Shown here: piece by piece, positions 46,946-58,890 of the stretch
How the letters are laid out: each line of letters begins with the position of its first letter
Position numbering within the stretch: position 1 is the stretch's first letter
Translations under genes and position numbers: made by a program
The notes under the pieces: generated by a model
The model's database searches: none
Told to the model about the DNA's origin: nothing
What the model saw: the letters and a program-made list of their open reading frames with translations, nothing else
Assembly (NCBI RefSeq): GCF_027887165.1
Contig: NC_077227.1
Coordinates: 439,406,112-439,470,111 of the forward strand
Direction of reading: 5' to 3'
DNA length: 64,000 nt
Source of the DNA: Monodelphis domestica
Lineage: Eukaryota > Chordata > Mammalia > Didelphimorphia > Didelphidae

Positions 46946-47249
46946 TTCCCCTGTTATCAAACCAGCCCTTATAAATAATCAGAATAAAAAAAAGAAAATA
47001 AAAAAATGTACAGCAAAACTTAACGCCATAACCAACACAGACACTATTTCACACTCATTGTCTCCCACTTCCGCAAAGAAAAGAAGGACAAGCCTAATTT
47101 AGTGACTAATGTAATTCACATTATATATGATGTGAATATATATGTATATTCACATTATAAATATAGCTTTTGTTTATAAGGCATGTTCCTCATGGTACCT
47201 CTGGGAAATTGATGGTGAAATTATTAGTATTTGTATTTTATCAGGTGGT

Positions 47250-47425
47250 AAAAAAAGAGTCCTGGATTTAGAGTCTGAGAACCTGGGCTCAAATCCCAGC
47301 TTTGTCCCTTGCTATCTGTATGAAGTCATTTCCTCTCATCAGTTTTATCATCAATAAAATGATGGCAGTTGGACTGGAATGCCTCTGAGGTCCCTTCAGG
47401 TTTTCAATCAATGATCCTATGAATT
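47250..47425 (+). repeat. MIR SINE
   Basis: 'agtcctggatttagagtctg', 'gaacctgggctcaaatccca', 'tgaggtcccttcaggttttc'. Confidence 0.65.
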
Positions 47426-47479
47426 GAGTCTTAGGAGGATTAAATGATTTGCCTAAACTCACACAACTCATAAGTCCAG

Positions 47480-47965
47480 CTGCCAGTCAGTCAATAAGCA
47501 TTTATTCAGCACTATGTGCCAAGCACTCTGCTAAACACTTGGAGCTACAAAGAAAGGTGAAAAAAAGTTCTCTGTTCTCTAGAGTATAAATTCTAATGGA
47601 GAATCCAATGCATCAATATCTAGGTATGTACAATATAGAGATTATAGAAAGGTAATCTGAAAGGGAAAGATGTTAGCAGTTGGGGGGGATCAGGAACGCA
47701 AGATGGCACTTGATGAGTCTTGAAGGGAAACTAGGACTTGGATAAAAGGGGGAAAAGCATTCCAGACACAGGAAACAGATGATCTGAAGGCCATGGGTAT
47801 GGGAGAGTAGTGTTTGAGGCTAGTGTGTACATGGAGAGGAGCAAGATATTAGAAGGCTGGAGAGATAGGAAGGGGTCAATCATGAAGAGTTTTCATTGCC
47901 AAACAGAAGAGTTTATATTTGATTCTGGAGGCAATAGGGAAACATTTTGGTTTATTGAGGTTGGC
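47480..47965 (+). repeat. unassigned ancient repeat, longest copy
   Basis: Full order: 'cagtcaataagcatttattc', 'gtgccaagcactctgctaaa', 'gatgagtcttgaagggaaac', 'aaagcattccagacacagga', 'aggccatgggtatgggagag' and 'gattctggaggcaatagggaa'-like end. Confidence 0.65.
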
Positions 47966-47999
47966 AAGTCCAGTGCTCTTTTCTTGATAGCCCACAGGC

Positions 48000-48297
48000 T
48001 CCCATTGCTTTACTTCCCTTCTCATCCTTTATAAATATTACCTATTCATTAAGATTGAACACAAGTTCCATCTCCTCCATGAAGCCCTGCCTCACCATTC
48101 TGGCCTCTATTGATCTCTCCCTTCTCTCTTTAATTTGTAATATTCATTTTGGTGCTTAATTTTACTCTTATATTATTCTTGGTTGAATCACCTGTGTCCG
48201 TCTTGTCTCCCTAACAATATTGTAAGCTCCTTGAGGATCAGAGTCATTTCTTATCCCAAGAGCATAGTGGCTATTCAGTAAATGCTTATTGATTGGC
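48000..48297 (+). repeat. L2 LINE 3' end
   Basis: 'cacaagttccatctcctcca', 'tgtaagctccttgaggatca', 'cagtaaatgcttattgattg'. Confidence 0.7.
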
Positions 48298-48555
48298 CTT
48301 CTAGATACAATTCTTATTCCCAAATCACTTTTTCTTTCATTCTTTCCAAGTTAAAAAACAAAACAAAGAAAACTGAAGGTCAGCCATTTTTGGGATAACC
48401 ATCCATTTTCCAGCACTGGGTCCCACTTCCCATACCTGCTTAACTTGTATATGTGTAAACAGAAAAAATGAACTACATGGTCTCTTCCTTCAAGGTTGTT
48501 ACAGTTTAAAGGGCGATGGATGTAAGATGAATGTATCTGAAAGATGTTTTAAGGG

Positions 48556-48745
48556 TTTTTTTTAACCCTTACCTTTTGTCTTAGAATCAATACTTTGTAT
48601 TGGTTCCAAGGAAGAAGAGTGGTAAGGGCTAGGCAATGGATGTTAACAGTGACTTTCCCAGGAGGGAGTATCTGAGTTCAGATTTAAACCCAGGACCATC
48701 TTTAGACCTGGCTCTCAATCCCCTGAGCCACCTAGCTGCTCCCTG
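48556..48745 (-). repeat. MON1-type SINE (antisense)
   Basis: On the plus strand: 'acccttaccttttgtcttag', 'gtattggttccaaggaagaa', 'ggtaagggctaggcaatgga' and the head 'ctgagccacctagctgctcc'. Confidence 0.85.
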
Positions 48746-48779
48746 TTTTAAGTTTTTGTTTTTTAAAAACTAATAACCA

Positions 48780-49015
48780 ATGAATGAATAAATGAGAAAA
48801 CCACTTATGCAGCATTTACTATGTACAAAGTATTATGTTAACCACTGGGGATACAATTAGAAAATAGGCTAGTCTTTGCCCTCAAGGAGCTTATGTTTAA
48901 TCTATTAACAAGTATTTATTAAGCACCTTCTATGTACTAGGCACTCTACTAGTTGATAGAGATTCCAAGTCAAAAAAATTAAACCCATTCTCCAAGGAAC
49001 TGATAAATAAAAGAG
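48780..49015 (+). repeat. two tandem heads of the unassigned ancient repeat
   Basis: 'gcatttactatgtacaaagt'..'ccctcaaggagcttatgttt', then again 'acaagtatttattaagcacc'..'ctccaaggaactgataaat'. Confidence 0.55.
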
Positions 49016-49124
49016 ATATGTGAGGGTTTTTTTTCTTTTTCTTTCCTTCATATTCTGAAGATAAAGAAGCATCAAGAGATGATGTCTAAGTTATGGAAAA
49101 TTGTACTTCCAGGAAACAATCTTT

Positions 49125-49925
49125 CACATTTTTATGGCTCTTTAACTTTTCAAAATGCCTTTAATATCCGTTATCTCATTTGATCCTCACAATAGTTCTA
49201 TGAGGTGGGCAGGGATTATGAGATCCATTTTATAAATGAGGAGATAAGTATTGGTAGGAGAGTCTTAGCCTATGTCACACAGTTATTGGCAGAGCTGAGA
49301 TTGGCCCTGGAGTCTTTAGATTTCTTGGCTAGTGTTATTTAGTGCTGAGAAATGATATTCTCTCCACCTTCTGGGTGAAGGAAAGCAAAGCTTCAGTCTT
49401 TCTTTTCTCACTCGAAGGTGTTGTAACTAAGTAATCAGAAGATAATCTGGAAGGCGATGGAAAAGCTAGAGGTATGATAATGATAATTAATAAAAAAATT
49501 TTAAAGCTAGGACTAAGGTTTGTAATAAACTACACATGCGTGCACATACACACACACACACACACAATCTCTTTTGATCCTAACAACTCTGAGAAGTAGG
49601 TATCATCTTCAATTTACAGAAAAGGAAGCTAAATGTCTGAGACAGGATTTAGTCTTCTTGATTCCAAGCCCAGAAATCTATCTGCTGTGTCTTCTCAGTG
49701 ACTCCTACTATTTAATAACTAGCATTTAAAATGTACTTTAAATTTTGTAAAACACTTTACATGTGTTCCTTGATCCTTACAACAACTTGGGAAGTAGATG
49801 TTAATATCTTCATTTTACAGGTGAGGAAACTGAGCATAAGTGACTTGCCCAGAAACACTGAGCTGGTAATTAACTAAGAAAGGATTTGGATTTAGGTCTT
49901 TTTGCTTGCAGGCCTACAGCTACCT
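49125..49925. repeat. three consecutive core-SINE/MIR fragments
   Basis: 49125-49340 ('atctcatttgatcctcacaa'), 49505-49700 ('aggtatcatcttcaatttac', with a CA tract at 49543-49566) and 49713-49925 ('ttttacaggtgaggaaactg') repeat the same core order. Confidence 0.65.
49543..49566. repeat. (CA)n microsatellite
   Basis: A short run of CA units inside a core-SINE. Confidence 0.85.
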
Positions 49926-50199
49926 CCAGTGGAGCTATTGAAATTCTTCCATAGAGGCTCTTGGGGAAATGCTACAGTCCTAACCTTGCTTCTTCATCAC
50001 TGCTGGTCATAGGGAGAGGGCCGAATATGACTGGCTATTATCCAGACCAGTACCCTCCAGTTAAGCCAACAGGAATGGGTTATGATTTTAGGGAAGCAAA
50101 ATAAATCTAAATTGTAAAGCAGATAAATTAAGGGAAAGGCTATTTGTTTTACAAACATTCTTGACTTTATTGGAGTCCCTTCAAATTTCTCATAGTATG

Positions 50200-50425
50200 G
50201 CATGTGGTAGTAGAAACAGCACTGAGCTAAGCTCCAGAGCCCCAAGTTCAAGACTCAACTTTGCTACAACTTCATCATATGATCTTCAGCCAGGCATTTG
50301 CTATTCCTGTGTCTCAGTTTCTCCAACTGGGGATAAACTTTGCCTCACCCAACCCCCAAAGTTATTGGGGCTAAGGGAATGAAATGAGAAACTCTGTGTG
50401 AAAAGGCTTCATCAAGTTTAAAGCC
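50200..50425 (+). repeat. MIR SINE
   Basis: 'ggtagtagaaacagcactga', 'gtgtctcagtttctccaact', 'gaaaaggcttcatcaagttt'. Confidence 0.6.
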
Positions 50426-50429
50426 AAAG

Positions 50430-51170
50430 AAACATAGAACCTTGCTATTATTTATTTGCAGCTTCCCTAGTGCATTTGAAATTCAATTTGATTTATAACA
50501 ATTCACTTTGCATGCAAGTTCTCAGGAACACACTCTTACTATATAGTTTGGTGCAGCTGTGTTGTTGGGGGGATTCTTCCTCAGCCCACTCTTAGCTGGA
50601 GGCCCAAAGCCACTAGGAGAGAAGCACTCCCATCAACATCTCAGGACCAGATGTAAAAGATGGAAATGAGCTTCAGCTACCTAGTGCATCCTGCTGTCAG
50701 TACAGGGTTGTTCTTTCCAGTGGAGCTCCTAATGCTTGGCTGAATCTATTTTTAAATGCTTCAATCAATGTGGATTCACCACTTCCCTTAAAAGGCTGAG
50801 GCTGAAGCTGAGCCTGCCACAAGCTAAAATTGCATTCAGTGCCAGTGATGCAGTGGGAAAAAAAAGCAACACCCCTCCCCAAACCAAAACAAGCCACTGA
50901 GCTTGAAAACTGAATGACATTTAATTATAATGGCCAGCTTAGCCCCAAAGAAGAGAAGAGTGCTTCTCTTCTTTGCAAAGGGAGGGTGAGTGACGATGAG
51001 CATGGAACACTGACTCTTAGTTGGAGGGTGGATTAATTTTGCTGAACTCACCCTCAAAAAAGAGGACTATTTTTTTATACTTTTGGTTACAAGTGATGCC
51101 TCTCCAGGTCGGGGAGGGGGAAAGGAAATATTCAGAAGTGAAGAAGATTTAAAAACAAAAGCAGATATTG
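50430..51170. other. 0.7 kb unique sequence, no gene
   Basis: 50690-51060 is repeat-free, with overlapping open frames on one strand but no recognisable product. It may be conserved non-coding DNA. Confidence 0.25.
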
Positions 51171-51174
51171 ACTG

Positions 51175-51260
51175 GACCTGTGATTTAATTGGTTTTGACC
51201 TTGGGCAACTCACTTAACCTCTCACTGCCCTGATTAGTCTTAGACTAGATTTAAGTCTCT
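51175..51260 (+). repeat. MIR fragment
   Basis: 'gaccttgggcaactcactta' followed by 'acctctcactgccctgatta'. Confidence 0.55.
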
Positions 51261-51391
51261 AAAAGTAAATTGCAGAGAAATTGTTGTTCTTTATTGATAG
51301 AAGGAATTGTCTCTACTGGGAGTTCCTTACACTAAAGATAAACAAAAATATGACTAAATTTTTAGAGCATTGTGGTAAATGAGGAGAGGAG

Positions 51392-51535
51392 GTGAGGTTA
51401 GCTAGGTGGTTTAGAGCACCAGGCCTGGAGTCGGAGGACCTCACTTCAAATATGACCTTAGACACTTCTGAGCTATGTGATCCTGGGCAAGTCACTTAAC
51501 CACAGTTGTAGCTCTTCTGCCTTGGAACCAATACC
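51392..51535 (+). repeat. MON1-type SINE, 3'-truncated
   Basis: 'gttagctaggtggtttagag', 'caccaggcctggagtcggag', 'gatcctgggcaagtcactta', 'tctgccttggaaccaatacc'. Confidence 0.8.
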
Positions 51536-51720
51536 CAACAAATACTTATTGACAGTCATCAAATTTTAGCCATTCCCTCAAGTATTCTCTCTGACATAAT
51601 AAGCACCATTGATTCTTTGGATGGCTACTTATATGACATGAGCAAGGCCTCTCACCATCTTGGTTGCCTTTCAATGGAGGCTCTCCAGATCATCAATGTC
51701 TTTCCTAAAGTGTGACCCCA
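51536..51720 (-). repeat. L3/CR1 LINE fragment (antisense)
   Basis: 'ctctcaccatcttggttgcc', 'ggaggctctccagatcatca', 'ctaaagtgtgaccccaagaa'. The block lies just beyond the part present at 43025-43395 in the L3 order. Confidence 0.6.
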
Positions 51721-51844
51721 AGAACTGAGTACAATTCACTCTTGTCCATTCCTTAGACTAAAGATATTAGTATAATTCAATTTAATTCCATTCAGTTCAA
51801 CATTGATTAAATGCCTACTATGTAAGCAGTAACCTATTGTAAAG

Positions 51845-52400
51845 GATAGAAGGCGCACCATGAAGGTGGGAAGACTTGGGTTCATCTTGTCTTTTGACAC
51901 ATACTAATTGTCTAATCCCAGTAAGTTACTTGTCAGTACACCAGGCAACTAATACTATAAGCTTCAGATCAGTTGCCTGTCCTCATCCTGGGGGAAGTTT
52001 CCAAACTAGGAACTCCTTGCATGAATAAATGTACAGATCCAGACAAAACACAGGGCAGAAACAAAATGAAATGAAGATGTGCAAGACACTATAGTAGGTA
52101 CTGGGGAGACAAAGACCACCTGTTTTCAAGGAGATTATGCTGTATTGAACTTGATGCCACAATTAAATTGCAACCTCAGTTTCCCCTCTAGGCTGAACAA
52201 ATTCCTTTACTTATAGAAGATCTTTTCTGGGTTTATTGTCTCATTCTTAAGCACTCCAACTCTGCCACTAACTAGCTATGTGACCTTGGGTAAGGCTTCA
52301 CTTCTTGGAGGCTCAATTTCCCATCTTTAAAATGAAGCTCTTAGACTGGCTGCTTCTTTAACTGCAATATAAAAGCATTAGTCTCTAAGGTCCCTACTTC
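51845..52400 (+). repeat. series of MIR and unassigned-repeat fragments
   Basis: 51845-51960 ('gtgggaagacttgggttcat'), 52030-52150 ('gtaggtactggggagacaaa') and 52255-52400 ('agctatgtgaccttgggtaa'). All are short and diverged. Confidence 0.45.
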
Positions 52401-52904
52401 GATGTAAAATGAGGAGTCCCTTTCTTCACTGTAAAAGAAGAGACTCATACCAAAAGTCTATCTGTGCTCTAAATCCCCCAACCTCTATGGCCCCATCCAG
52501 GTCTAATATTCTATGATTCTGTATATCTCCATCCTTCCTAAGGCAATGTCTGTGCCTATGTGGTAGCAAAATACCTCAATTAGAAGGGAAAAAATATTCA
52601 GCCACGTGCTGGTAAGTTTTGTCCTTATTTGGATGTTTCTATTTCCATTCACAAATGTCTGCTGAGGAGATGCAAGGATGGGACAAATTAATAGATGGGG
52701 GAAAAAAAGAAAATCCTAATTCTTGAACCTTCTTCTGGTATAACTGTGCTTAATAGTCTTCTAACTGCTTCTTGAGTGTGTAGTTGTGGATTATTGTTAT
52801 TCAACGCCTTTTAATAATAATGGATTGAATTTCTATAGCACTTTACAGTTTACAAAACAAAACTTATAGTTTACCTACAACCCTAGGAGATGGGAGAGTT
52901 GGAA

Positions 52905-53310
52905 TTTCTGGAGCAAACTGTAGGCCTGTCCTTGGAGATATCCCTAGGTGTAAAAATTAATTTGTATCTCTAATAATAAAAATACTATATTTTATGAGGT
53001 TTATTAAGGATCATTAAAAGTCAAGGAATAAAGATACAAAATAAAAATCGCGTGCCCCTGGCTGATTAGCCCATTCAAAATCCCCAAGCTTAGTTTACCA
53101 CTATACTTGATACATCATTGCAAAGGAAGCAAGAGCACGTGGGAGGCATTACTGCCAGCTAAATACCAATTGTGATCTCACCAATGTGGTGAGATTATAG
53201 GGAATTCTGGAAAATACCAAGGACTTCTAGGGATTGAAGTCTAGGGTTCAAAATCTCCATTTTTTACATAGGAGATCTATCCTTGGGAGATAAGTGGTGG
53301 ATGGCCAGCC
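52905..53310. mobile_element. possible LTR-type element
   Basis: The stretch reads like a marsupial LTR ('ggtttattaaggatcattaa', 'cctggctgattagcccattc', 'ccaatgtggtgagattatag') and is bracketed by similar 'tgtccttggagata' and 'tatccttgggagata' ends. Retroviral signals were not verified. Confidence 0.3.
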
Positions 53311-53464
53311 TCTCAGGACACAGGGTTCTTTCTGTACCTAAGGTGAGCACAATGATTGTGGGCCTTAAGATGGAACCACTAGAGCACTTTTTTACTGGGG
53401 ACGGTTGGGGTAGGAGAAGTAAGCCGATTCTTGTAGCCTCATGGCTTCTTTTTGCAGTCTTGTA

Positions 53465-53645
53465 GATCTAGGCTTAGAAAGTGCCTCAGAAGCCATTTAT
53501 GCCAACTTTCCTCATTTTACAGATTAGGAAACTGAGGACCATGGAAGTTAAATGACTTGTCCAAGGACACGAAGGTAATAAGTACCAGAGACTGGATTTG
53601 AACCAGGGCCCTCTAAATCTAGAGCCTTCATTATTTCTCCTAGGC
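53465..53645. repeat. MIR-type fragment
   Basis: 'ttttacagattaggaaactg', 'gacttgtccaaggacacgaa', 'ggatttgaaccagggccctc'. Confidence 0.65.
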
Positions 53646-54313
53646 CATGCCGTATACTTTTCTATTCCTGTAGTGAGAATAGGAAAGTTCTGTGAACAGC
53701 GTTTTAGAGGCAAATGCATTCGTATTCAGAACAAAGGCATTACCCAGCAGTGCACAGCATATTTTTATTTAAGCTCTTGTGACAAATGAAAAATGGTCCC
53801 CGTAGATGAGAAGGTAATCTTTCAAATGACTGAAGGAGCTGGAGGCCATGTCTGCTGGGAGAACCTTCACTTGAGCTTTTAAGCACTATTTGCAGCCTAC
53901 TTGTATTATACCTTCAGCCTCAATGATTCCAGTTTAGAGATTTTTTTTTTTAATGCTCAAGGACTTCCAAAAGACCTGGTATAAATAGCTAACCAATACT
54001 GTGATCTGCTCAGATTGGGGATGAAAGGCATTAAAAGGATATTGCCTTATGGGAGATGAGGCCAAGGCACATAATGCCTCAGGGGATGAATTCAGGGTGG
54101 CCCTTGAGCAGGCATTTTTCTCTTGGAATTTGGTGGCCCAGCTAATGATGACAACACCCTAACTCTGATCAACTATCCAAAGAAGCAGACCTGTGGTGAT
54201 TTACATTTAGAAGAATTATTTTCAATACTTATTAGATTTAGAGGAATCAAAATATCACAAATCTTTCAGTTCCTCCAAGTCCTTTTCAGAATTCATTTTC
54301 CATTCTCATTTGC

Positions 54314-54900
54314 AGCTAGGCAGCATAGGAAGACAAAACCTGAGTTCAGATAGTGAATAGGCACTTACTAGCTGTGTGACCCTAGGCAAGTCAATTAACT
54401 CTCAGTTTCCTTACTTGTAAAATAGAGATGATAATAAAGCCTACCTCCAAGGGTTGTTGTGAGGTTCAAGTGAGATAATATATGAAGAGTACTTTGCAAA
54501 TCTGAAATTATTATATAATGATTAACTGTGATGGTGGTTATTATGTAAATTTATATGAATAGCTTATTCTTTAGCTAAAAAAATATTATGTAGGTTACTT
54601 GGTAGAGTAGAAGGAACCTTGGGCTGAGAATCAGGAGGCCTGTGTTCTACCTGACCTTTGGCAAATCAATTAATATTTATGGATCTCTGTTTCCTTGTTT
54701 ATAAAATGAGAATACTAATATTCCTCCTTTAGGGAGTTTGTTGGGATCAAGTACCTGAGAGTCTAATTCCCTCTTTTAAAGAGAAGACAGATTTTAAAAA
54801 CTTGCCCAGGGTTACACATATGATAAATATTTGAGGTGGAATTTGAATCCAGGTCTTACTGACTCCAAGACTATCTGTCTCTCTTTCTCTACCTCAACTC
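54314..54900 (+). repeat. three adjacent MIR/SINE copies
   Basis: 54314-54510 ('cttactagctgtgtgaccct', 'agggttgttgtgaggttcaa'), 54600-54755 ('gaaccttgggctgagaatca') and 54765-54900 ('ttgcccagggttacacatat'). Confidence 0.6.
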
Positions 54901-55071
54901 TTAACCACCCCCCTCCTTTCCTGAAGAATAATTTATTTTCTGGGGTGCTTGTTTCTAAAGAGAAACATTTTCTAAGACAGAACTGTTGAGGAAATAGTGT
55001 GCCTTCTTCTTTAAAAACTTCTTTCAATAAGTAAACCCACAGATCTCAGGAAAATGAAAGAAAGCTGCAGC

Positions 55072-55141
55072 AATGTCTTGCTGAGTCACCCATCCAGAGC
55101 ACTACAGGAGGAGTGTGTGGGCGCTGGACAGTTCCCCACAA
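55072..55141 (+). repeat. 70-bp segment related to 56567-56638
   Basis: Shares 'gagtcaccca' near its start and 'ctggacagttccccacaa' at its end with the second copy 1.5 kb away. Probably the edge of an unnamed repeat family. Confidence 0.6.
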
Positions 55142-55314
55142 CAGCTTTACATTAGCTTTGCCAGATTCAAATAGCACTGGGGGCTGGAGATTAGCCACTC
55201 CAAGGAAATCTGAATTCTAACACTGAAGCAATTCAGAATTGCCAGAGTTCATAGGATCGTAAGAGTTAGAATCAGAAATGATTCCATACTCACCATAATG
55301 CCTATCAATCAAAT

Positions 55315-55440
55315 TAATCAATAAACAAACACATGAAACACCTCCTCTGTACCAGGTGACATGCAAAACACTGGGGATAAATACACAGAGTAACAATATT
55401 CCCTGCTCTCAAAGGGCTTCCACTCTAATGGAACTGGAGG
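55315..55440 (+). repeat. head of the unassigned ancient repeat
   Basis: 'caataaacaaacacatgaaa', 'gcaaaacactggggataaat', 'gctctcaaagggcttccact'. Confidence 0.5.
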
Positions 55441-55569
55441 GTCTAGTAATGGATACAAGCTGCTGTGTATAGTGTGGATTTATTGGAAGAATATTTTCAG
55501 TCAGCTCCTTAGGAGATCTATCTCAGTGTGTTTTCTTATACTGATGCCCAAATCAATATTGCTTCCCCC

Positions 55570-56480
55570 TACCCCCATTCCCTGATATTTGCAAGAATGA
55601 TTTGCATCATTACATGAGTTTTAAGGTTGGGAATCACAGTCAAAAAAATATTTTCCACTACTATGTCATCTGCAAAGTCTCACTCATTTCCCTTAAATCC
55701 TGGGTTTCAGAGTTGCTAGCTGTCAAGGCAGAAACCTCCTTCTCTTACCACCATTCCTCACTCTTACAATCTTTTCCATACTTCTGCTGAGTCTTTAACC
55801 AGCTGTGCCCTCTGGAAGGTCCTTATATGGTTAACAAATATTCCTGGTCTTACACCTATTCCTCCTTCACTTTCTATATTTTCTTTCCCTCCTGATATCT
55901 TGGTCTCCTCTAGAAGATACTGCCTCCTTTACTACCCTCTTTGGTGCCATATGTTCTTTCTTTTATTTCCCGTAAGAGGAAAAAACATTCTGTTCTCCTC
56001 ACCGTCATTTTCAGACCCTTCCTCCACCATCATCACTCAATAGCCACTCTTCCTTTGAGGTCCACCCTAGCAGTATATATCAATTGGTCTAGATCTTTGA
56101 TATGGGCAGTCATCTACTCCTTGTGATTGTCATTAAGTTGTGTCCACCTTTTTTCAAAACATTCATTATCTATGTCTTCAGCTAGATCTAAAAACCTTGT
56201 CCTCTTACCTAGTTACTTTAATTGGAATTCTCTAAAACACCTTGGTTTCTTAGTGCATGTGTCCCCTCAGCTCTCTCAGCCAACCATAACTCTTCTACTA
56301 CCTTCATGACTTAGTCTTCCAACAATCTTCTTACTATAATTTCTTATCTCCCTGGGTCTTTCTCCTAAAACTCTTCTCTGTTCAATCACTCCAACACACA
56401 CTGCTTTCCTAATTTATCAACCCTACTCTGGCCACACTGTCCTCCCTTCAAAATCATCAACTTACTGTGTTAGTTAAGAT
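55570..56480 (+). repeat. pyrimidine-rich block, probable old L2 sequence
   Basis: C/T-rich on the plus strand like the ORF-bearing part of L2, with phrases such as 'aacaatcttcttactataat' and 'cctactctggccacactgtc'. Too diverged to order with confidence. Confidence 0.4.
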
Positions 56481-56566
56481 ATATATTATCTTCTGTCCTT
56501 AAATCCCTTGTTCCCTTACCATGTTAGCACTTATTCCTTAGGTGAATGGAAGAACCAGATTGCACA

Positions 56567-56638
56567 AATGTCTTTTTGAGTCACCCACCCTGCTATATTC
56601 TCCTTGAGGTGTGTAGCAGCTGGACAGTTCCCCACAAA
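56567..56638 (+). repeat. 72-bp segment related to 55072-55141
   Basis: Second copy of the segment described at 55072. The similarity does not extend clearly on either side. Confidence 0.6.
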
Positions 56639-57029
56639 TACTTTTCTTCAGCTTATCCCTACTAACTTCCTACCCATGTGCTGCTGAATGATGCAGGACA
56701 AGCTCAGTCAACTGTGCCAACTAGGTCAACTATGAGTTTATGTTAGCTAATCTCAATTAAGCTGTCACTATGGTACAACAATCCTTTTATTCTCCACTGA
56801 TGACAGTGGATATCCTCAAGTCTCCTATTCCCAGGGGTATGTTGGTAATGATTTAACAACCAGCTCTCCAGAGAAAGGACTCATGACATGCTTTTAAGTT
56901 TGACTTGTATTATTAGCATTTCCCCTATGACTTTCTTAAATCTAGACAGTTAAAAAAATGACAAGTTGAGTCATGATTTGTAGCACTCACCAATTTCCAA
57001 AGTGTAACTGTTCACAATGAACATTTCAA

Positions 57030-58678
57030 AATATTTCCTGAACTGGTAGTAGATGTACTGGCTCCAGTATATCTCTACCTTTCCCCTCTCTCTTTTACTC
57101 CCCTCAACAGAGATTACTACTTTCTGCCCTACTGTGGAAACAGAGGCCACATACCATGAATACCTTTCCCCTGTGGAACCCCTTAATACTTCTCTATGTA
57201 CTCTTGTCTCCATTTTTTCTCCTTTTCTTCAGATTCTGAAGATAATCTTTCTTCTTACCAAGGACAAGCATTTTTTTTGGTCAAATTATCAGTCTCTCCT
57301 CATACATTGGCTTCCTTCCTTTTGCCTACAAATATATCAAAGTCTCTCCATCCTTAGAAAAGCAAAACAAAAACAAAATTTCACTTAACCTTATCATCTC
57401 CTCAAGCTAGCATTCTATTGTCTCTTCTCCCATCTATAGCCAAACTTCTAGAAATAGTTTTTTATGTTTGTTGTCTTCAATGCCCATCTTCCTGCAGTCT
57501 TTTAAACCTCATATCTGATTCCCTACCCTATTACCAGATTGAAAAGGTTCTTTCCAAGGTTATCAATGATCTTTGTGTCATTAAATCTGATGATCTTTTC
57601 TCAGACATTATACTTCATGAACTCTGTGCAGCTTTTGATACTGTTGACTCTCTCCTCCATTGCTTTGTGAGACTGTTCTCTCCTGATTCTCTTCATATCT
57701 TTCTATTAGTTCTTTCTTAATCTCCTTTGCTTGCTCACATTCCAAGACTTGTCTTTTCACTTTGAGTGTTCCCCAACATTCTGCTCAGAGCCTCTTCTTT
57801 TTTTCTTTCTATTCCTCTCGACGATCTTCAGAGTTCCCATGGGTTCTATGATCATTTCTATGTAAATGATTCCCAGATCAGTATTTTCAGCCCAAATCTC
57901 TCTATGAACTCTAGTCCTGCTACACTAGCTACATTTACCCCAGATTTGAGATTTCATACCTATCTCAAACTCAGTATTTCTAAACAAAATCTATTATCTT
58001 TCTCCCTAAACCTTCCCTATTTCTTCCCTATAACTTCCCCATTTCTACTGAGAGTAACACCATCTTTTCATTCATCCATATTCACTTTAGAGTAATTCTC
58101 CATTCACGTCCTCTCACCATTTCACATCTAGTGAGTTGTCACGTCTTGTCAATTATACCTCCACAATATTATTCCAAACCATTCCCTTCTCTCCAATCAC
58201 ACAATCACTACCCTGCATCCATACCCAATCTGGATGATTGCAACAGCCATCTAATTGGATGACTCCCTATCTTAAATCTCTCCCCTATCAATCTATCCTC
58301 TAAACACTTGCCAAAGTGATATTTTGAAAGCATAGGTTTATCCATGCCATTCTCTAATGCTTCTAGGATAAAAATGCAAACTCATTTTTTTTTTGTCATT
58401 TAAAGCTCTTCACAATCTGGCTCTAGTTTATTTTTCCAGATTTATTATACATCATTCCCCTTCATGTGGTCCAGCCAAACTGGCCTACTTGTACCTCACA
58501 TATGACATTGTATCTTCTGTCTTTGCCCAGGCTTTCCTCTATGCATAAAATGGACCCCTTTTTACTTTTATCTCATAGAAACACCTATTTCAGCTGCTAC
58601 TCCTCTAGTTTCCAAATTACCTTATCTTTACATTGTTCATATTCTTCTATTTCTAAGTATATATATAAATATATATAA

Positions 58679-58762
<84 letters not shown>

Positions 58763-58890
58763 CCCTAATAGAATGTAAGTTCCCTGAGGGCAGAAATTGT
58801 TTCATTTTTGCTTAATATCTATAGTGGCTAGCATAATGTTGGACCTGTAGTAACATTTAATAAATATTTGCTGATTGATTCCCACTAACT
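57030..58890 (+). repeat. L2 LINE, 1.85 kb with decayed reverse transcriptase
   Basis: The longest LINE in the window. The plus frame at 57418-57720 keeps the L2 RT block LCAAFDTVDSLLHCF (family pattern LSAAFDTVDH..L). At about 57840-57890 the frame gives FYVNDSQI where the family has the catalytic Y-A-D-D box, so the active site is lost. It continues through 'aaagctcttcacaatctggc' and 'gtggtccagccaaactggcc' to the 3' end 'aataaatatttgctgattga'. There are many frame breaks; it is an inactive relic. Confidence 0.85.
58657..58758. repeat. (TA)n(GA)n compound microsatellite inside L2
   Basis: About 50 bp of TA repeats running directly into about 32 bp of GA repeats, between L2 3' segments. Confidence 0.95.

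Noticed and set aside
57418-58095. Possible functional reverse transcriptase
   Set aside because: Broken frames and a changed catalytic box show an inactive L2 relic.
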